Positions 16,824-31,800 of a stretch of 64,000 nucleotides of DNA are shown here, in pieces. A program made the position numbers and the translations under genes. Under the pieces are notes generated by a model that was given only the letters and a program-made list of their open reading frames with translations, ran no database searches and was not told the origin of the DNA. Position 1 is the stretch's first letter, and every line of letters begins with the position of its first letter. This DNA is from Symsagittifera roscoffensis (lineage: Eukaryota; Xenacoelomorpha; Acoela; Convolutidae): NCBI RefSeq assembly GCF_963678635.1, contig NC_087068.1, positions 22,535,029 through 22,599,028 on the forward strand. Direction: 5' to 3'.

Positions 16824-19800
16824 CTCTTCAAAAATTTATATTTTATTAGTTTATTGAGATCCTATATATATATTTTTAGCTCATTGTTACTGCATCTTTG
16901 CAAAGAGAAACCCGAAAAGTTCGTTCAAAATCAGGCGCATATTTTTGTGCTGCAACTGTGTGTTAAAATGGATTCCGAAGTGACCTTGTGCAACCTTTTC
17001 GGCTGTGTGAGCGCCATGATCAAATCGATTTCGAGAGTGGGTGATGAGATTTTGCAGTCGAAGTATAACGAACACCTAGTGAAGATGTACTCAAGGACTA
17101 AAGGCAAAGACCTTCTGATGGGTAAGCTGAAACTTTATAATTTTAGAAATGGTGATAATGAGTCACGGTGGCATCAGTTTATTGTTGTAATGAAGATAAA
17201 AGTATAAGTATTGTAATCTTTGCCTAAACTTTTGATAGAAACAGAACCTTCGATTCAGTAGAACAACAAAACAGCCCTTTTGGCCGAAGCAAAATTAAAA
17301 CAAAAATCTTGGAAAGTTGATCAACGTTACAACTTTAATTTCAATTTTTACAGTGTTTTCGGTATACAGGTCTCGATCCAGACCTTTATATACACATTTT
17401 TTGTTAGGATTACACGTAATTCAAATACGAAACTTTTTCACAAACCATTGGTTGGCGTGCGCTTTTTAATTACTCTTTGCGCATCAGAATATCATCATTG
17501 GCCAAATTGAAGTAGTGGAACTGTTTTTTTTTCGCTACTAAAAATAATTAACAATTGAATTAAGATTTGAAGTTGTAAAACAGTAATATAAAAGAGTATC
17601 CGATACTAAGTGTACTACAAATCAATGCCGATTGCAAGTCTTAATCTCGCAAATATCATTAAAAACAAAAAAAATAAACATCAAAAGTAAGAAAAGAAGA
17701 AACTTTTTTGGTTTACTAACAATTAAAAAACTTGCTAGCTCTTCCGGGGTTTCAATAGAATTCAAAACTTTTGCAAACAATTCACATCTAATGAATTAAA
17801 AAATGATCTTCCACAAAACTCTTTCATCGTCTAAGCGAAGGTTTCAATCTTTGACGAATCATACAAAAATGTCTTGTAAATCTTCAAAGTATTGTAATCT
17901 GAATTGAACATTAAACAACTATGAGAACCTTAAGAAATGTTCATCACCAATTCAGATTCCAAAAACATTAAATCTCTTAAAAGCAAACAAAACTGCTCGT
18001 AAATAAGGGTGAAGCCCTGAAGGTTCCCACTGCCCTTTAACCCAAATCAAATATTTGCTAGGAAAAAATATTTAAAAACTAAAAATTTTGGACAATATCA
18101 ACGATCAAGTATGAAAACTTGAGCGTTACGAAAATAATACGACTGATAAGCTAGCCTTTATCTAAGTTGAAACAGTTTTCTTGTGCAGGATAATTCACCA
18201 CGCATAAATAATTCGCGTTACTTTTTCAGGATTATTGATAACATCTACAAAGTGCACATAAAGTAGTCCAGATCATGGCCAATTTGGCGATTTTCAAACT
18301 CCCAAAACTTTGCAAAAATGATCGGAGATAAAATATCTTTTTGATTTTGATTTCAAGGAGTAGATATCTTCAATGGGGCAAAAATCATTTTTGTTAAAAA
18401 CTATGATTTTGATTGCCGTAAACTGACTGAAAAAAACCATATTTCGTTTTCTTCTAAAGTCGGAACAAAAAAACCTAGATTTTTTTTATACTTTCTGATA
18501 ATCTTCAACAGAAAAACAATGTTCTGCACTGGTCCTATGATATGACAAGTTAAATTTATTTTGATTTGTTTTGATTTCCAATTTTCAAAACAAATCAAAA
18601 TATTTCATTTTGATTTGTTTTCATTTTACAAAAACTAATCAAAATATTGTAGAACCACAAAAATTAGGAGGAGTATGTTTTTGTTACTAAGCTGAGGGTG
18701 TGTAATGATCAGAATGATCGCTAGTGATAATCAGAATGATCGCTCTTAGATGAGATAAGGAAAACTGAATAACTAAAACAGTCTTTTCTGACTCAATTTA
18801 ATTAGTCTAACGAACATTAACAAGTTTTAAATTTTAAGAAAACAATTTTTCGAAACCTTAAACAAGAAAAGAATTTTTTGAAAACTTAAACTGTTACAGT
18901 TTTTTATCATAAACTGATGATGAAACTGATAACTCATGCTTTTCTAACTAAGTAGGGGTTTTCCTTGAAAATGCTGTAGATAAAAAAAACCTTACAATTG
19001 ACGCATGGTACAAAACTGTATATATTTTTAAAAATTGTAGTGCTCGCTTGGGTATGAAAGCTCGAACTCCACATGTATTTTCATCATGTCAGTATAAAAA
19101 TATGCCATTTCAAACTCTGACAAACAAAAATATATTAATTTTTGTTGATTTTTCAAAGGATAAGCGGTTACCGTGAAAATAGCACAGAATGTTCCGACCA
19201 TAGTCTTGAAAAATACACAATTTTTCTATCAATTTAGTGTCGTTTTTTCTGTTTGTTGTAGAAAATCGATTTGAACAAAAACAAAAAAAGGGAATTGTCG
19301 ACAGCCATAGACAAAAAGGCAATTGGAAAATAAAATAGTTTGTGAAGAAAAAAAAACTAAAAACTACAATGTTAAAAAATATATATTTGCGTACCATGCG
19401 TCAATTTGTATTAATGTTTTTTTAATTCTCGATTTTTGTAAAAACTTTTTGAATTTGAAAAAATTTGATTCCCAAAGGAGCTAAAAAACTCCAAAAACTA
19501 TTGCTACTTGATTAAAACCAAGTTTTTACTGCTTAAATTAAGCTTAAGTAAGCTATTGTAAGCATGCAAGCTGACTTTATTAGTTCGAAATTGAACCAAA
19601 AAGAAAAAAGTTTTAAGCCGGTCTTACTTAACACTGAGAAAAATTAGTTTTTTCAATGTAGTTTTTTTAATGGCGTCTGAGGTCAAAATCTATATGATGA
19701 GCCATAAGGGCAGTTTGACGTTAAACTTTAAAAAAATTAGAATCACGACTGTCGTTCGAATCACGACTGAAAAGCTTTAAAATGATATACAATTTGACCC

Positions 19801-22800
19801 AATCCGATGATTATTTGTGGTACCTAATTTTGCGTGGAAAAGAAGCGTGGAAAAAAAAAGAAAAAACTGAATCTCAACCGAATTCAAAATTCCTCCGCAT
19901 TTTTTAAATGGTCGGAACAATTACACAAAATTTGACTCTTTTTAATGCAAATTATGTTTTTGTTGAAATAGGAGCATACTTTCCACATTTCAAAACAATT
20001 CAAAAAACTCCCAGTGAAAAAATATTGGAAACTAATTCTTAAAGCTGGGAACATGAAACAGATATAACTAGGACCACTGATTCAAATAAGGCTCACAAAA
20101 TTTTAATTTTTGACAGCTAAACTGTTGTACCCAAAAAATGAAGAAGAAAAATTGTTTCCAATCAGATTTGAACTTGATCATCTGGCGTCTGAGGAGGTCA
20201 AAATTTATGTGATGAGCTATAAGCGCAATTTGACGTAAAAAATAAAAAAAATCAAAAATATATTTATTTTCCGTTTCTTTCCAACTTTTTCCAGTATGTC
20301 GGATTTCTCCCAGTATGTTGTTTTCAGGCAAAACTTTCAATTAATTTTTTCATTATTTTGAAAAGCAAATCACAATGGGAAAACCCCACGGCAAACTGGG
20401 TGATAATTTTGTTGCATCGGTTTTATAGACGCCAAATGCAGAAACGTCAAACAGTCGCGGTGGCTCGGTAAAAGTGAACTAAGCGCCAGCTCGATGGAAG
20501 GTTTGTTGGAAAAACGCCGACCTCATGTTCACAAATTTTCCTGATTATGTTTAAAAACTGAATAAATGTACGCTCAATAGACGCCGTTGATGTAAGGCTG
20601 CATAAAACATATTGAAAAAGACGTGCTATTTCTGAAAATTGTGGAGGTAAAATTGTACAGCATACACGGTATTAACATATTGAGCCACTAACAAAATCCC
20701 CCCCCCCCCCCCCCCAAAAAAAAAAAAACTTAATGCAATTGTCTATACATGCTGCGTGATTGACAGTTCCGAGATACGAACTCGAGCTGTTTATGAGAAC
20801 GCCAAGCGCTTATCGGCGGGAAGCACCGACTGCACACATCCATAGCCAGACTAGCCGAAGACTTTTATTTAACTTCACTTTGCTAAGCGACACACTTTCG
20901 TTTGCGAAACGACTAAAATAAGGGCCACTAAAGACAAACGAAATGTGTAAAAACTGGCGCAAAAAAGGGGCGAATTGTGCCACTAAAATTGATATCGGCG
21001 ATATGTGCGGAGAAGATGAAAACGAGCTTTATTCATTGTACAAAATCTCATGAAGTGTGGAAAATATTTCAGCTTCAATTTTATTCGCTATATGAATTAT
21101 ATATCATTTTCAAAAATATATCCAAATTCCGATCATTCCGTTTTAGTATTGAACAAACTAGTGCTGCAAAGTTGCGATGGTCGCGAGCAGAACCAGAATT
21201 ACGTCACCAGACTCGGCATAACAGAGGCTCTTATTACTATAATTGGAAGATCAAAGAGCTTCCAAGTTCAGGAGTCCTGCACTGAAACATTGCGGATAAT
21301 CGTGGAAAATAATAGAGCTTGTCAAGATAAGGCGCTAGAGTTGGGAGCTCTGACGATTCTGGGGGATATTTTGAAGAAGAACAGACAAAATATACCGGCC
21401 CAGGTAAAAAAAACAAAGTAGCACGAGTGTGAAAAAGTTCCAGCTACTTTACTAAATGGTAAAGAAGGCAGTACCCAAAATGGCATTTCGGTCTTTGAAA
21501 ATCATAGAAACTGTTTTAGGTTCAAAAAATGAAATGCAATGAATAGATCAACTGAATTTTCGGGAACTAAAAGACCTATTAAAACAAATTAGATATCCTA
21601 AATACGTTTAAAAATAGTTTTAAAGGTCACCTTGTTTTTAATGTGATTTTGTTTGATCGCATTCCAATTATTTAGGCGACGTGTGTGAACACAATGTGGA
21701 GTCTAGTGCGGGGGGACCTGTACAGAAGGAGGCTGATGGCGGATGTGATAGGAGTGGCGCTGCTGTTGGACTACCTTCCCCAGACACCCCCTCTCTCCAT
21801 CATAGCCCTCGAGGCACTCGAGATACTGGCCAGCGGACCTAATGCTAAGGTCGCTTTTGAAAAACAAAATTCAGAGAGAAAAGAGATCTTCTAAAATGGC
21901 ATATTAATTTGAGGCATATAGTTCAAACTGCCTTTTTTTCTGTGATATTTTCAAGAAAATGGGTGGGATTTTTCAAATAGTTTTTCACGAAGACCAGGAA
22001 GTAACTTCTTAATCAAGTAAAATCTTTTCACACCGAAGGCTATGAAGAACATACGAGGAACTGTGATTGTGAAATTTAAATAAACTGGTTGCAGGATTCT
22101 ACGACAATCAAATTTTCGGGGCCAAATTGATTTTTCTGTTGACTTTCTGAGCTAAATTTAATCATATTATAATGTAATCAATCATAGGAGTGTTCCAAGG
22201 GAATGTAAGAGTTATCAAGGTCTAATGCGTCTAACCTGTATTGTCAGGGGTATTTGTTTGTCTTCGAATGTTAATTCTGATAATTTTGAAATCTGCAAAT
22301 CAATATTTTTAAGAAGATCTTTTTCTCTTTTTTCTCTTATTCTAGATTTTTATCAGTTTTTTTTCTTTTCTATTTGTTGTAGTTTTTACCTTAAATTTTG
22401 TTTTTGAGAATGTTCGGGCTACAGGGCAGCCATCTGAAAACCAAATGGGTTCGTAGGCTGTTCTCTGAGAGTTATGAATTAGTGTGTATACCTGTGTTAA
22501 ACAACTTTATTAAATATCTTTATTATTACTTATAACTCTTGAGAAATAAATCGTCTTCCTTTTTTTCCTTATCGTCCTTATATCGAAAAAATTATCGTCC
22601 TTGAAAACCTTGAAAGTAGCTTTTTACTTTTTACTTTTTCAATCATAGCCAGAGGAGATTGGCAACGGGATAGTGCTGCTAGTGTCCATCTGCAACAACA
22701 AGAACTCCTCCATCGCCATTGGTAGCCTCCGACTCCTGCGCAGGATCTCAATCAGACCTGGACTGGTGCCTGTGAAGCGGAATGTGGAACTGATTCGATC

Positions 22801-25800
22801 TTCAGACGGGTTACGGTAAGTGCTTTGGGTTTTTCTCATCCATTTGTCCGCTCGTTTATTAGGTTTTGGTACAAATGGATGGAAGTTAGACTCATTAAAA
22901 ACGTTTTGGCTCCCAGTTTATACAATTCGATACGAATTGAAAATCTGGAAAATTTCAAAGTTTTGTGCTTTTTAGAAATTTGATGACAATTGTTAACGAG
23001 CACTCAGACCAAGAAGTTGCAATTGAAGCGGCAATTACTCTAGCTTACGTGTCAATTGGTGAGTAGTTGATGGTTATTGTCGCTCAAAAGAACGTCCAAT
23101 TTCTGCTCTTTCCCCTATAGTCCCCCCATCCCAGTCTTGTCTGTAACAATGTTGCTTATGCAGGCTATAGTTCGCTGGAGAGGAAACTTTCTTTAAGACC
23201 GAATTTAATCATTTCCCGGGTCGAGGTGCTCGACTTATGTTTCGACTTTGAAAGTCGAGCGCTTGCAGTTTTGCGACTGAAAAACCCGCGGCCGAGAAGC
23301 AATTTTAAGTCAAGCACAAAGTCGAAACATACCCGATTTTGGTCGAGAAAGTCGAAACATAGGCCGAGAAAGTCGAGGCATGCCCAATTTTAGTCAAGAA
23401 AAATGAAACATTGCTCGATAAAAATGAAACATTGGTCAAGAAACTCGAAACATGCCCAACTTCGGCCGAAAAAGTCGAAACATAGGTCGAGCACGGTCGA
23501 AACATAATCCGAGCACAGTCAAAACATACCCGATTTTGGTCGAGAAATTCAAAACATAGTTGAGCACAGTCGAAACGTAGGTCGAGCACAGTCAAAACAT
23601 AGGTCGAGCACAGTCAAAACATAGCGAACAGTCAAAAAACGAACCTAGAAATGCCTTCACCTGGTCCCAAAAGTTATTAGCTGAAGTTTTGGGACAACGA
23701 CAAAATCGTCACCACAAAAACTGAAAGCTAGAAAACCTTCAAATGAAACATTCAGTCATCATTAAAATATCATTCGTCATGTTGTTGAAACAAATATTTA
23801 AAAGATATACAATATGATTCACCTTGGAGCAAAAATTTCAAATGGTTTTTCAGAAATTTTGTGAAATTTGTAGTACCAATTCCACAAACTGACTGCATTA
23901 AAGAATTATAAGCAAAACTTAGAAACCTTTTGAGAAACACAAAAAAGTCCAGAAGGCCCTATTTGAAACATTATTTCTATTCGTCGAAATATAAAATCGA
24001 ACACATAGTCGAAACAAAGAATAAAACAAAGTCGAAACAAAGTCAAACACATATTCAAAACATAAAGTCGAATTGGTCGAAACATAAAAGCGAACACAAA
24101 AGCGAAACGTAAAGTCAAACTCAAGGTCGAAACATAAAGTCGAACACAACATTTCAGCACATGTGAGCTCAAAGTCAAAATATAAAGTCAAATCGGTCCA
24201 AACAAAGTCAAACACAAATAAAATTTCACCAAGAACTGTAAAACTGTAAAATAGTTTCAATTAGGAAAACAACTCAATATATATGTTCTTTTGAAGTGCA
24301 GTTAGCTAGAACAGCATATTTGCTGATCATATAAAGGAGTATATAGGACTGCCACTAGAAGGCCTGCACATGGTCTCAAAAAACAAAAGCAATTAAAAGT
24401 TAAGATATAAATTATTTGGAGTCAGAAATAAAAAAAAATTCGGTACGTGTTCTTATGGGCAAAAGACCAAATGCGCGAAAAATCTCAATCAATCAACGCC
24501 CTTTTACTTTAAAAATTGACTAAATTCGCCTTCTTTTTTCCTGAGTTTTTGAAAACAGAACTCTGCTTGGTTGAACAGTTTTTACGCGTTTGTTTCCCCC
24601 AGTTGTTTTTGCAAAATATATTTAAATGAACTTAAAAACTGTTTCATCAGAGTAAAGATTTTGTTTGTTTTGTTGCTTAATCTAAGACAGAACTAATTTT
24701 TTTATGCTACTGACCCATAAAATTCGTGGATCCATGATTTCATGAGATTTAAAGCTTATAAATTTTTAATACGTTTCATTATCAAGCATTTTAAAACAGT
24801 CATATCAATGCCAAGCAAAGTAAAACGAACAATGCGTTAGCTTTAATGGATTTTTAAAAACAATCTTTGATTTATTTAAATATTTGTTCGTCAATCTTGG
24901 ATCTAGAGATCAGATAATCATTACACATAGCATAGCTAGTCACGTCGTTTGAAATGCAACATCCATCAAATAAAAATTTAGAACGTTTTTTGTTTGTCGA
25001 GAAAGTTGAGACAGACAAAACATACCCGATTTGGTCGAGGAAGTTTTGAAACACTTATGCGGGGTCGAAAAAAAACAAATTTTCAAAAATTGTCGGTCGA
25101 GAAAGTCAAAAAATATCAATTTTTGGTCGAGAAAGTCGAAATGTATCTATGCGTCGTCGAACAAACAAACTTTCAATTTTTAAAAAATGCCGGTTGAGAA
25201 AATCGAAACATATCGAATTTTGGTCGAGAAACTCGAAACTTTAAAAAATGGTCGAGAAAGTCAAGATATACTGATTTTTGGTCAAAAAAGTTGAGTCCTA
25301 AATCGAGCTCCTCGACCCGAGTTATCAGATTTATTTTAACTAAAAACGTTTTCAAAACATGCGAGGCTCTGATTTGATGGTAAACGTTGGCAAAAATGTT
25401 AATCTAACTCTGTCAGTTTTCTTTAAAAACTTAAATTCGCTGACCTTTTCAAGCTTTTAGATTTTTTTGGAAAGAAAAACAACTTATGAGCGTGGTATGT
25501 TGTATTCTTAGGGGTGCCCGACTTGGAAACATATACAAACACATCGCGGCTTGAAATAATTGAATCAATAAGATCAAAACTAACGTCAGAGAAAAACGAA
25601 ACAAACGAATATCCAAGTTCAGTCCTACCCAGAGTCGGAGAAGCTATAGCTGCACTCTACTTCCATAAATGGAACCAGATTACCGAACAGGATCCGAAAT
25701 TATCTTTTGCTGACTTCGCGCCATTCATAACCGAAAAGATCACTCGAACTTCAATTATAGTAGCTTTCCAGGTTAGATGACCGCAAAAACTTATCTGAAA

Positions 25801-28800
25801 TAAGTTATAAGGAAGCAGTCTCATCTTTTACTAGGCAATGTTTTGTAAACAACTTTCAAATCTTTTTGATTTTTTTAATAGTATTTTGACTGCCTATTTC
25901 AGAGTTACAAAAATTTAAAAACGTCGCAAAAAATAACCAAAAAATTTTAATAGATCAGATTGTTTGCCTTTTTTGGGTTTTGAATTTGTATGGAACTTTC
26001 AACGCAATTTAACGCACTTAGTAATCCGCCCGGTGTTTTACCCAGGTGGTGATAATATCAAAGTTGTTTTGTGACGTGTCGGCAGCCCAGGGTGCGGCCA
26101 AGGGTATTCGACAGCTAGTGAGAAGTCTGAGGACCCAGCTTGACCCTGAGATACAGGTGCACACTTGCGAAATGATAGCAGCACTCACTAAAAAAGGCAA
26201 GTGGGCGATTTAAATTCTCGGTCTGTTTTTTTTTCAAATAGGTAAGATCGAAACACTCTTTACCTTGATTCTTCTTGGTGCTTTTAATTTAAAAGAGCTC
26301 AAAATTTTGACACATTCAATTTTTTAAGAATTTTTTTCTTCTTAATCTCATTATACAAAAAAGTTTAATTTCGTATTGGTCATGCCATTTTTTTGATTGT
26401 CTTAAATTAGCTAAACTGATTACCATCTGATTCCAGTCTGGCTAAACTGATTTCAAATTGATAATTAGACTAATCTTTCATTTTTTTAACTATAAACTTA
26501 CTGCCAATGATTCGTAAGCTCGTGAATGACTTAAATATAACGGCATGATATCAAACTTCGAAAAAACTGACTTACGCAACAAGAATCAGTTCGGTTCGGA
26601 TCATGTCGAGGAACAGCTGATGCAACCGTTTCAATATTCGAAAATATAAGACACACTTACGATCAAATGAAACTGACGCAATGCTCACTCACAGATTTGA
26701 AAAAAAAAGAATTTGATGCAGAAGATCACTTACTCCTGTCTAAAAAATCAAGTTCTATGGATCAATAGGTACAGTTAGTCAGTTAATAAGGTCTTACTTG
26801 AGTCGTTTGAAGCAGTATAAAGACGCTAAACTTGGGAATTCAAAAGTATCAGAATTTCGCTTCGGTGTTTCTCAAGGACTAACTCTTGGTCCACGACTTT
26901 TCTTAGTTTTCAATAATGATATCACTCAAACCAGGAAAACACAACGTCTAAACAATACGCAGGCGAAAATATCTTAAAAAGAATACACAGATAAAAAACA
27001 TGCCTTCTGAACACCAGGCTGCTTTAAAAGAAACAGCAGATTGAAAAAAAAACTTAACATTTGAACTCAGATAAAACAAAAACAGTATTTTTAATCAAAA
27101 ATAACCGCCCACATTGTCAACTTAAATGATCAGCCAGTTGAGCGAAAGAACTTTTTTCCATATCTTAGATATCACACAGATAAACAGTTGAACTTCGATG
27201 AACAAGTTAATTTTCTCGGTAAGAACATCAGATAGCTTTTCGGAAATTTTAAGGCTAAGTTTTTTAGACAAAGCACTTTGTAAAAACCTACAAAACATCG
27301 TGCAACCTTCACAACAGTATAACATTTTGGCCAACGCATCTACAAAGAATATGAAAAAAGAGTTTCTGAATCAAAAACTGAAGCGGTTATTCCGAAATAT
27401 CTTCAGGCAGGTAAAAACCAATCAATTCAAAATCAAAGACTGAACAAAACAACAAGTTGATTTTTGCTAGGGGGCTTCATTTGTTTGAATAAAAGAAACT
27501 GTGTCTAAAATTTTCAGATTATAATGCTCTTCTAAAAACTCGAAATAATCTCGATAGGATTGATGAAGAGAAAATTTTTTAGAGTTGCGCAATACTGCAA
27601 GGAAATTACCGACAGGGTTATACAAAAAATCGAATGACTCTATTGCTTTTAGGCTAAGAAAATTTTAAGCTTTATTCTAACTTTCAGTTTTTTATTTTGA
27701 TTTTGAGGTCAAACTTGATCACTCTAACCGAATTTTAACTGGAGTTATAATTTTGTTCAAGCGATCTTTCTTAAAGCGGTCTTTTTCGCTCAAAAACTGC
27801 TTAATTTTTTCATCTAAGAAAACTTAGAAACCAGTTTGAGAACCAAAAAGAAATTATTGTGCCAAAAAAACGGATCTGATTAAAAATGGCACCATTTTTT
27901 ATAGATTTAATGATTTTAAACACAAAATATAAGCAAAAAAAACAAGGATAGCAGGTTGCTGTGGAAGTACCATAGAATGTTCCGGCCATAGTCTTTAAAA
28001 AACTACAAAATACTTTTTTTCAATAAGTGTATTTTTTTATGTGTCGGGCAATAAATGGACCTGATGTATAATTATAATTTATGCATATTCGACAATCATA
28101 GTAATGTAAGCAAATAGTACAACAAATTTTGAAGAAAAAAGAAGAGAAAAATAAAAAAAAAACAAAAATGCAGTAAATCTCATTACTAATTTTACTCAAA
28201 TAAAAATAAAATTAAGCGTAATGAAGCTATTGTAAAGGGCCTAAAATAAGTATAAGTAAGCGTTTTCGCTGGCTTTTCTCGCTCAAATTTAGACGAAAAA
28301 ACCAAAAATTTGAAACCGGTTTTTCTCGAATCTAGAAAAAATGCGGTTCGAATCACAATGAAAAAGCTTCAATATGATATCACTCAAATCAGTCGAATGG
28401 TTACTTGTGATACCTGATTTTGCGTGGAAAACAGAAGAAAAAAAAGAATTAAAACACACCCGAATACAAAGATCCTCCCCATTTTCAAGGGTCGGAACAA
28501 CAATTTGGCAATTTTGAAAATTGACAAGGAACATATTGAGCAATTTGAGGTACAAGAAATTTACGGGATTTTAAAGTTGATTTAGGCAAAAAAGAGTTTT
28601 GAGCTAAAGTTTTCATCAAAATCTTTTTCTAGTTTCATCAAAAAAACTTCAACTCTAATAAGTTATAGATTTCTGTGAAAACAGATTCCAGACAGATTCG
28701 AACTACCTCTTCTATAATAATGTTTCACAAGAAACAATTTAGCTTCTGTAATTGAACTGGCAGGTCCATCTAAAAAATTGAACTGACAGGTCCATCGATT

Positions 28801-31800
28801 TTGTATTTTTGTCACCTGTCAACGTAATCAAAAATAATCATTGTTTTCTTGATTCTTTTTCTAATCGCATTAAACCATTTGAACTGGCTGAGCTGGAAAC
28901 CAAAGTCTCAAGTATAAACCAAAATGAGTAGATCAAAGCGAAAACTTTAGACCATAAAAAGAACCAAACAAGTTAGATGCAGGCAGGTAAATAACTTTTT
29001 TGCCTGAATATTTCCCAAAATAATTTCTTGAGTCCCCTGAAAAATCTTCAATATATTTATTTTGAAAATTTTTTAAAAAATCTCGAAGAGCTTCTAGAGA
29101 TTTTAAAAAAGCAAATATAACTGTTGCCTGTTGGACTGGATGAGTTATCAGAAATTTTCAAGTTTCTGATGGCTCTTCAAATTATTTGGACGCTTAGGTA
29201 CCTTAGAAAAGCCGAAATTAAGATTCTTCAAAAATTTGGCAAAGTATTTAAGACAAGTTAACAACTAACACTTCAGACAAAAAATTAATGAACTGATGAT
29301 TTTTGAAATTCTGATACTTAAACTTTAAAAAACACCAAAACAAAAAATTCTCCAAAATAAAAACTTCGCTTAACAAAATTCAATCAAACTATTAGACATG
29401 TTGTTTTTTTCCGTTTCTCCACCATTTTTGTAGATCTTAATGTTTTTAAAATGTTCATACGGTAAATTAGACATGAATGGGTAACTCTGAACTCCCCTAA
29501 ATTGTGCTTCAGAAAAAAACTACAAAAAACTGGAAAAATGCTCTTGTATGATTCGGCAGTTTACATGTCTTCAGTTTTTAGCATTATGAAAAATTTATGA
29601 TTTTTGGTTGTACAATATAGTTTGCAATTTTACGGGTGGCAACAGTAGCGGATCTAGGGGGGGGGGGGGGTTGGGTGGACGCTCCTCCTCAGGGATTTGA
29701 CCCCCTGCCGGCCCAAAATGTACCCCTTTGTACTTTTTAGAGATGTCCATTTTTGGCTGATTGACCTTAAAATTTTTCTAAAGGCGCCTTGGGCGCCAAT
29801 TTTTACTAATTTTGAGGTTTTAGCGCGCGCCAAAAAACTCAGTTTTTTGGTCGAATTTTTCCAAAAAGTGCCCAAAAACGCTTTTTCTGCCTTTTTTCAA
29901 AAATTTGCCTGCGGCGCACAACATTTTATCAATTTAGGAGTTTGGGAGAGTTCAGAAAATCAATTTGGTCGACCTAAAAAAAAGGTCGACAAAATTTCCA
30001 AATTTTTTTTTTGAAAATCCGCCCCCCCCCCCTCGAGAAATTCCTAGATCCGCGCCTGGGTGGCAATAAGGGAAGTTTTCAGATTATCTGTTTCTTATGG
30101 ACGCTCATCCACGCTCACACCACACACAGTAGCGGCTTCTGAGTGGGGGCGGGGGAGGTCGATGGGGGTTATGGGCGGGCTCATTTTCTTTTTCCCCACC
30201 CCACAAGCATACATTTTATGGTGTAACGGAGGGTTTCCCAGGTGGCGTATGAAGACTAAACATGTTTCTCATAGCCTAATCAGTTGGCATGCCAGCTTTG
30301 TAACAATCGGACAATGCGAACAAAAAATTACTTGTAAAAATATGCAGATAAGGAAAATTATGAATGATAAAAATCTTTTTTTTTTGCTTTAGTTTCCTTG
30401 TTTCATTAATGATAATTGAACTATTTAAAGACTATTCAACCGAATAGTATTTTCTATCCATTCTAGGAAGTATGGCACCCTCATGAAAATACTTACTCCT
30501 CCTGTACAAAATTTGCTTCCATAACTAACTGTGCCGTACAGACACATAGCTTTGTCGTCCTTATCCACAGGGAAAAGTGGTCCCCCACTGTCGCCGTAAC
30601 AGCCCGATTTGTTATTGCCCAACATACAGACTTCCATTTCGGCAACAGGCGCATGACTCTCCCATAGTTTTGGGCAGTCAGTAGTCTCAGTGAGTTCAAC
30701 CTCTTGCAGCTCCAAGTCTCTTGGGTTTGGCTTTGCAGTTCTAGAACCTTGGTATATCCTTCCCATACCTGCCAATTTGAGGGGACTTCTACTTTGAGTG
30801 TAGTCCTTGGTACAAAGGGGTAAAACTTCCGAATTTCGTGGAGCTCTCCTTTCTAGTTTCAGGAGCGCAACGTCATTGATGATTGTTCCATTTTCTTCGT
30901 ATTCAGTATCCTGAAACCCCTCATGAAGAAAAATTTGGCCCAAAAGACTAACTTTTGTGGACTTGTAGTCGGCGAAGTCACCAATTTGAACCCACACGGC
31001 AAAAATTTCAGGATCAATGAGGCAATGAGACGCGGTTAAGACCCATCTAGGATCAATCAATGTTCCACCACACATCGAAGTTCTATTTTGGCCGTTTATT
31101 ATCATCCTCATTTTCAGCTGAACATAGAAAAGTCTAGGGGGTGCATCGTAGCCATTTATGACAGATCGTTGGTTTTGCATGAAACTGCTTTTCTCTTGCG
31201 CAAAACTGGGTAGAAAGTAATGAATTAATATAACTACAAAACAAATCGAGCTGAATGTTTTCTTCAGCATTTTGTCTTTTTAAACCAGAGAAAAACTTTA
31301 CTTATAAAATTGAAGTGAAATCTAGTAATTCAAACAAAAAAAGTGGCAAAATTAGCAAGCATTTTTAGCGGTAAAAAATAGTTATACTCAACAATTTGAT
31401 TGAAATAGTCTAATTAGTTCACATTGTAATAAGTCAACGTCAGAGCTCCCCCTTACCCCATATAAGCAACAATTTTAGGTGTATTGAGGGACTTTACTCG
31501 GCTAGTTAAGAAGCCCAAATGGCTCTTTTTCCTTTTCCCCCCACCTCACTCAAACATGAATTTTATGGTCTAACGAGTGGTTTTACAAGGTTAATTATGA
31601 AGATCAAATATGTTTGTCATGGCCTAATTAGTCTGCATGTCAATTTTCATGACAATCGGACAAAGTGGACACAAACTTCAAATATAAAAATTTGCAGGTG
31701 GGGGGGAAAAGGAAAAAGAGCCGCCCAAATATGTTTATCATGACCTAAGAAGTCCAATTAAAAGCTCTTTTTCCTTCCCCTCAACTGCAAAATTTTACTA

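Larger units (their letters stand above)
17122..21146. other. ANKAR-like intron 5, repeat-filled
   Basis: 4.0 kb with an R1 copy (17992-18467), an R2 copy (19155-19919), a related duplicate block (GGCGTCTGAGG...CAAAAT) at about 19671 and 20184, and a C/A homopolymer at 20698. The part 20380-20960 is less AT-rich but shows no coding pattern I recognise. Confidence 0.55.

Noticed and set aside
23213-25325. CRISPR-like array
   Set aside because: Units are irregular and adjacent with no unique spacers, and the genome is eukaryotic.
26196-26202. Alternative GT donor (GCAA|GTGGGC) for ANKAR-like exon 11
   Set aside because: It shifts the phase and breaks the join to exon 12, whereas AAAG|GCAAGT fits the GC-AG consensus and the frame.
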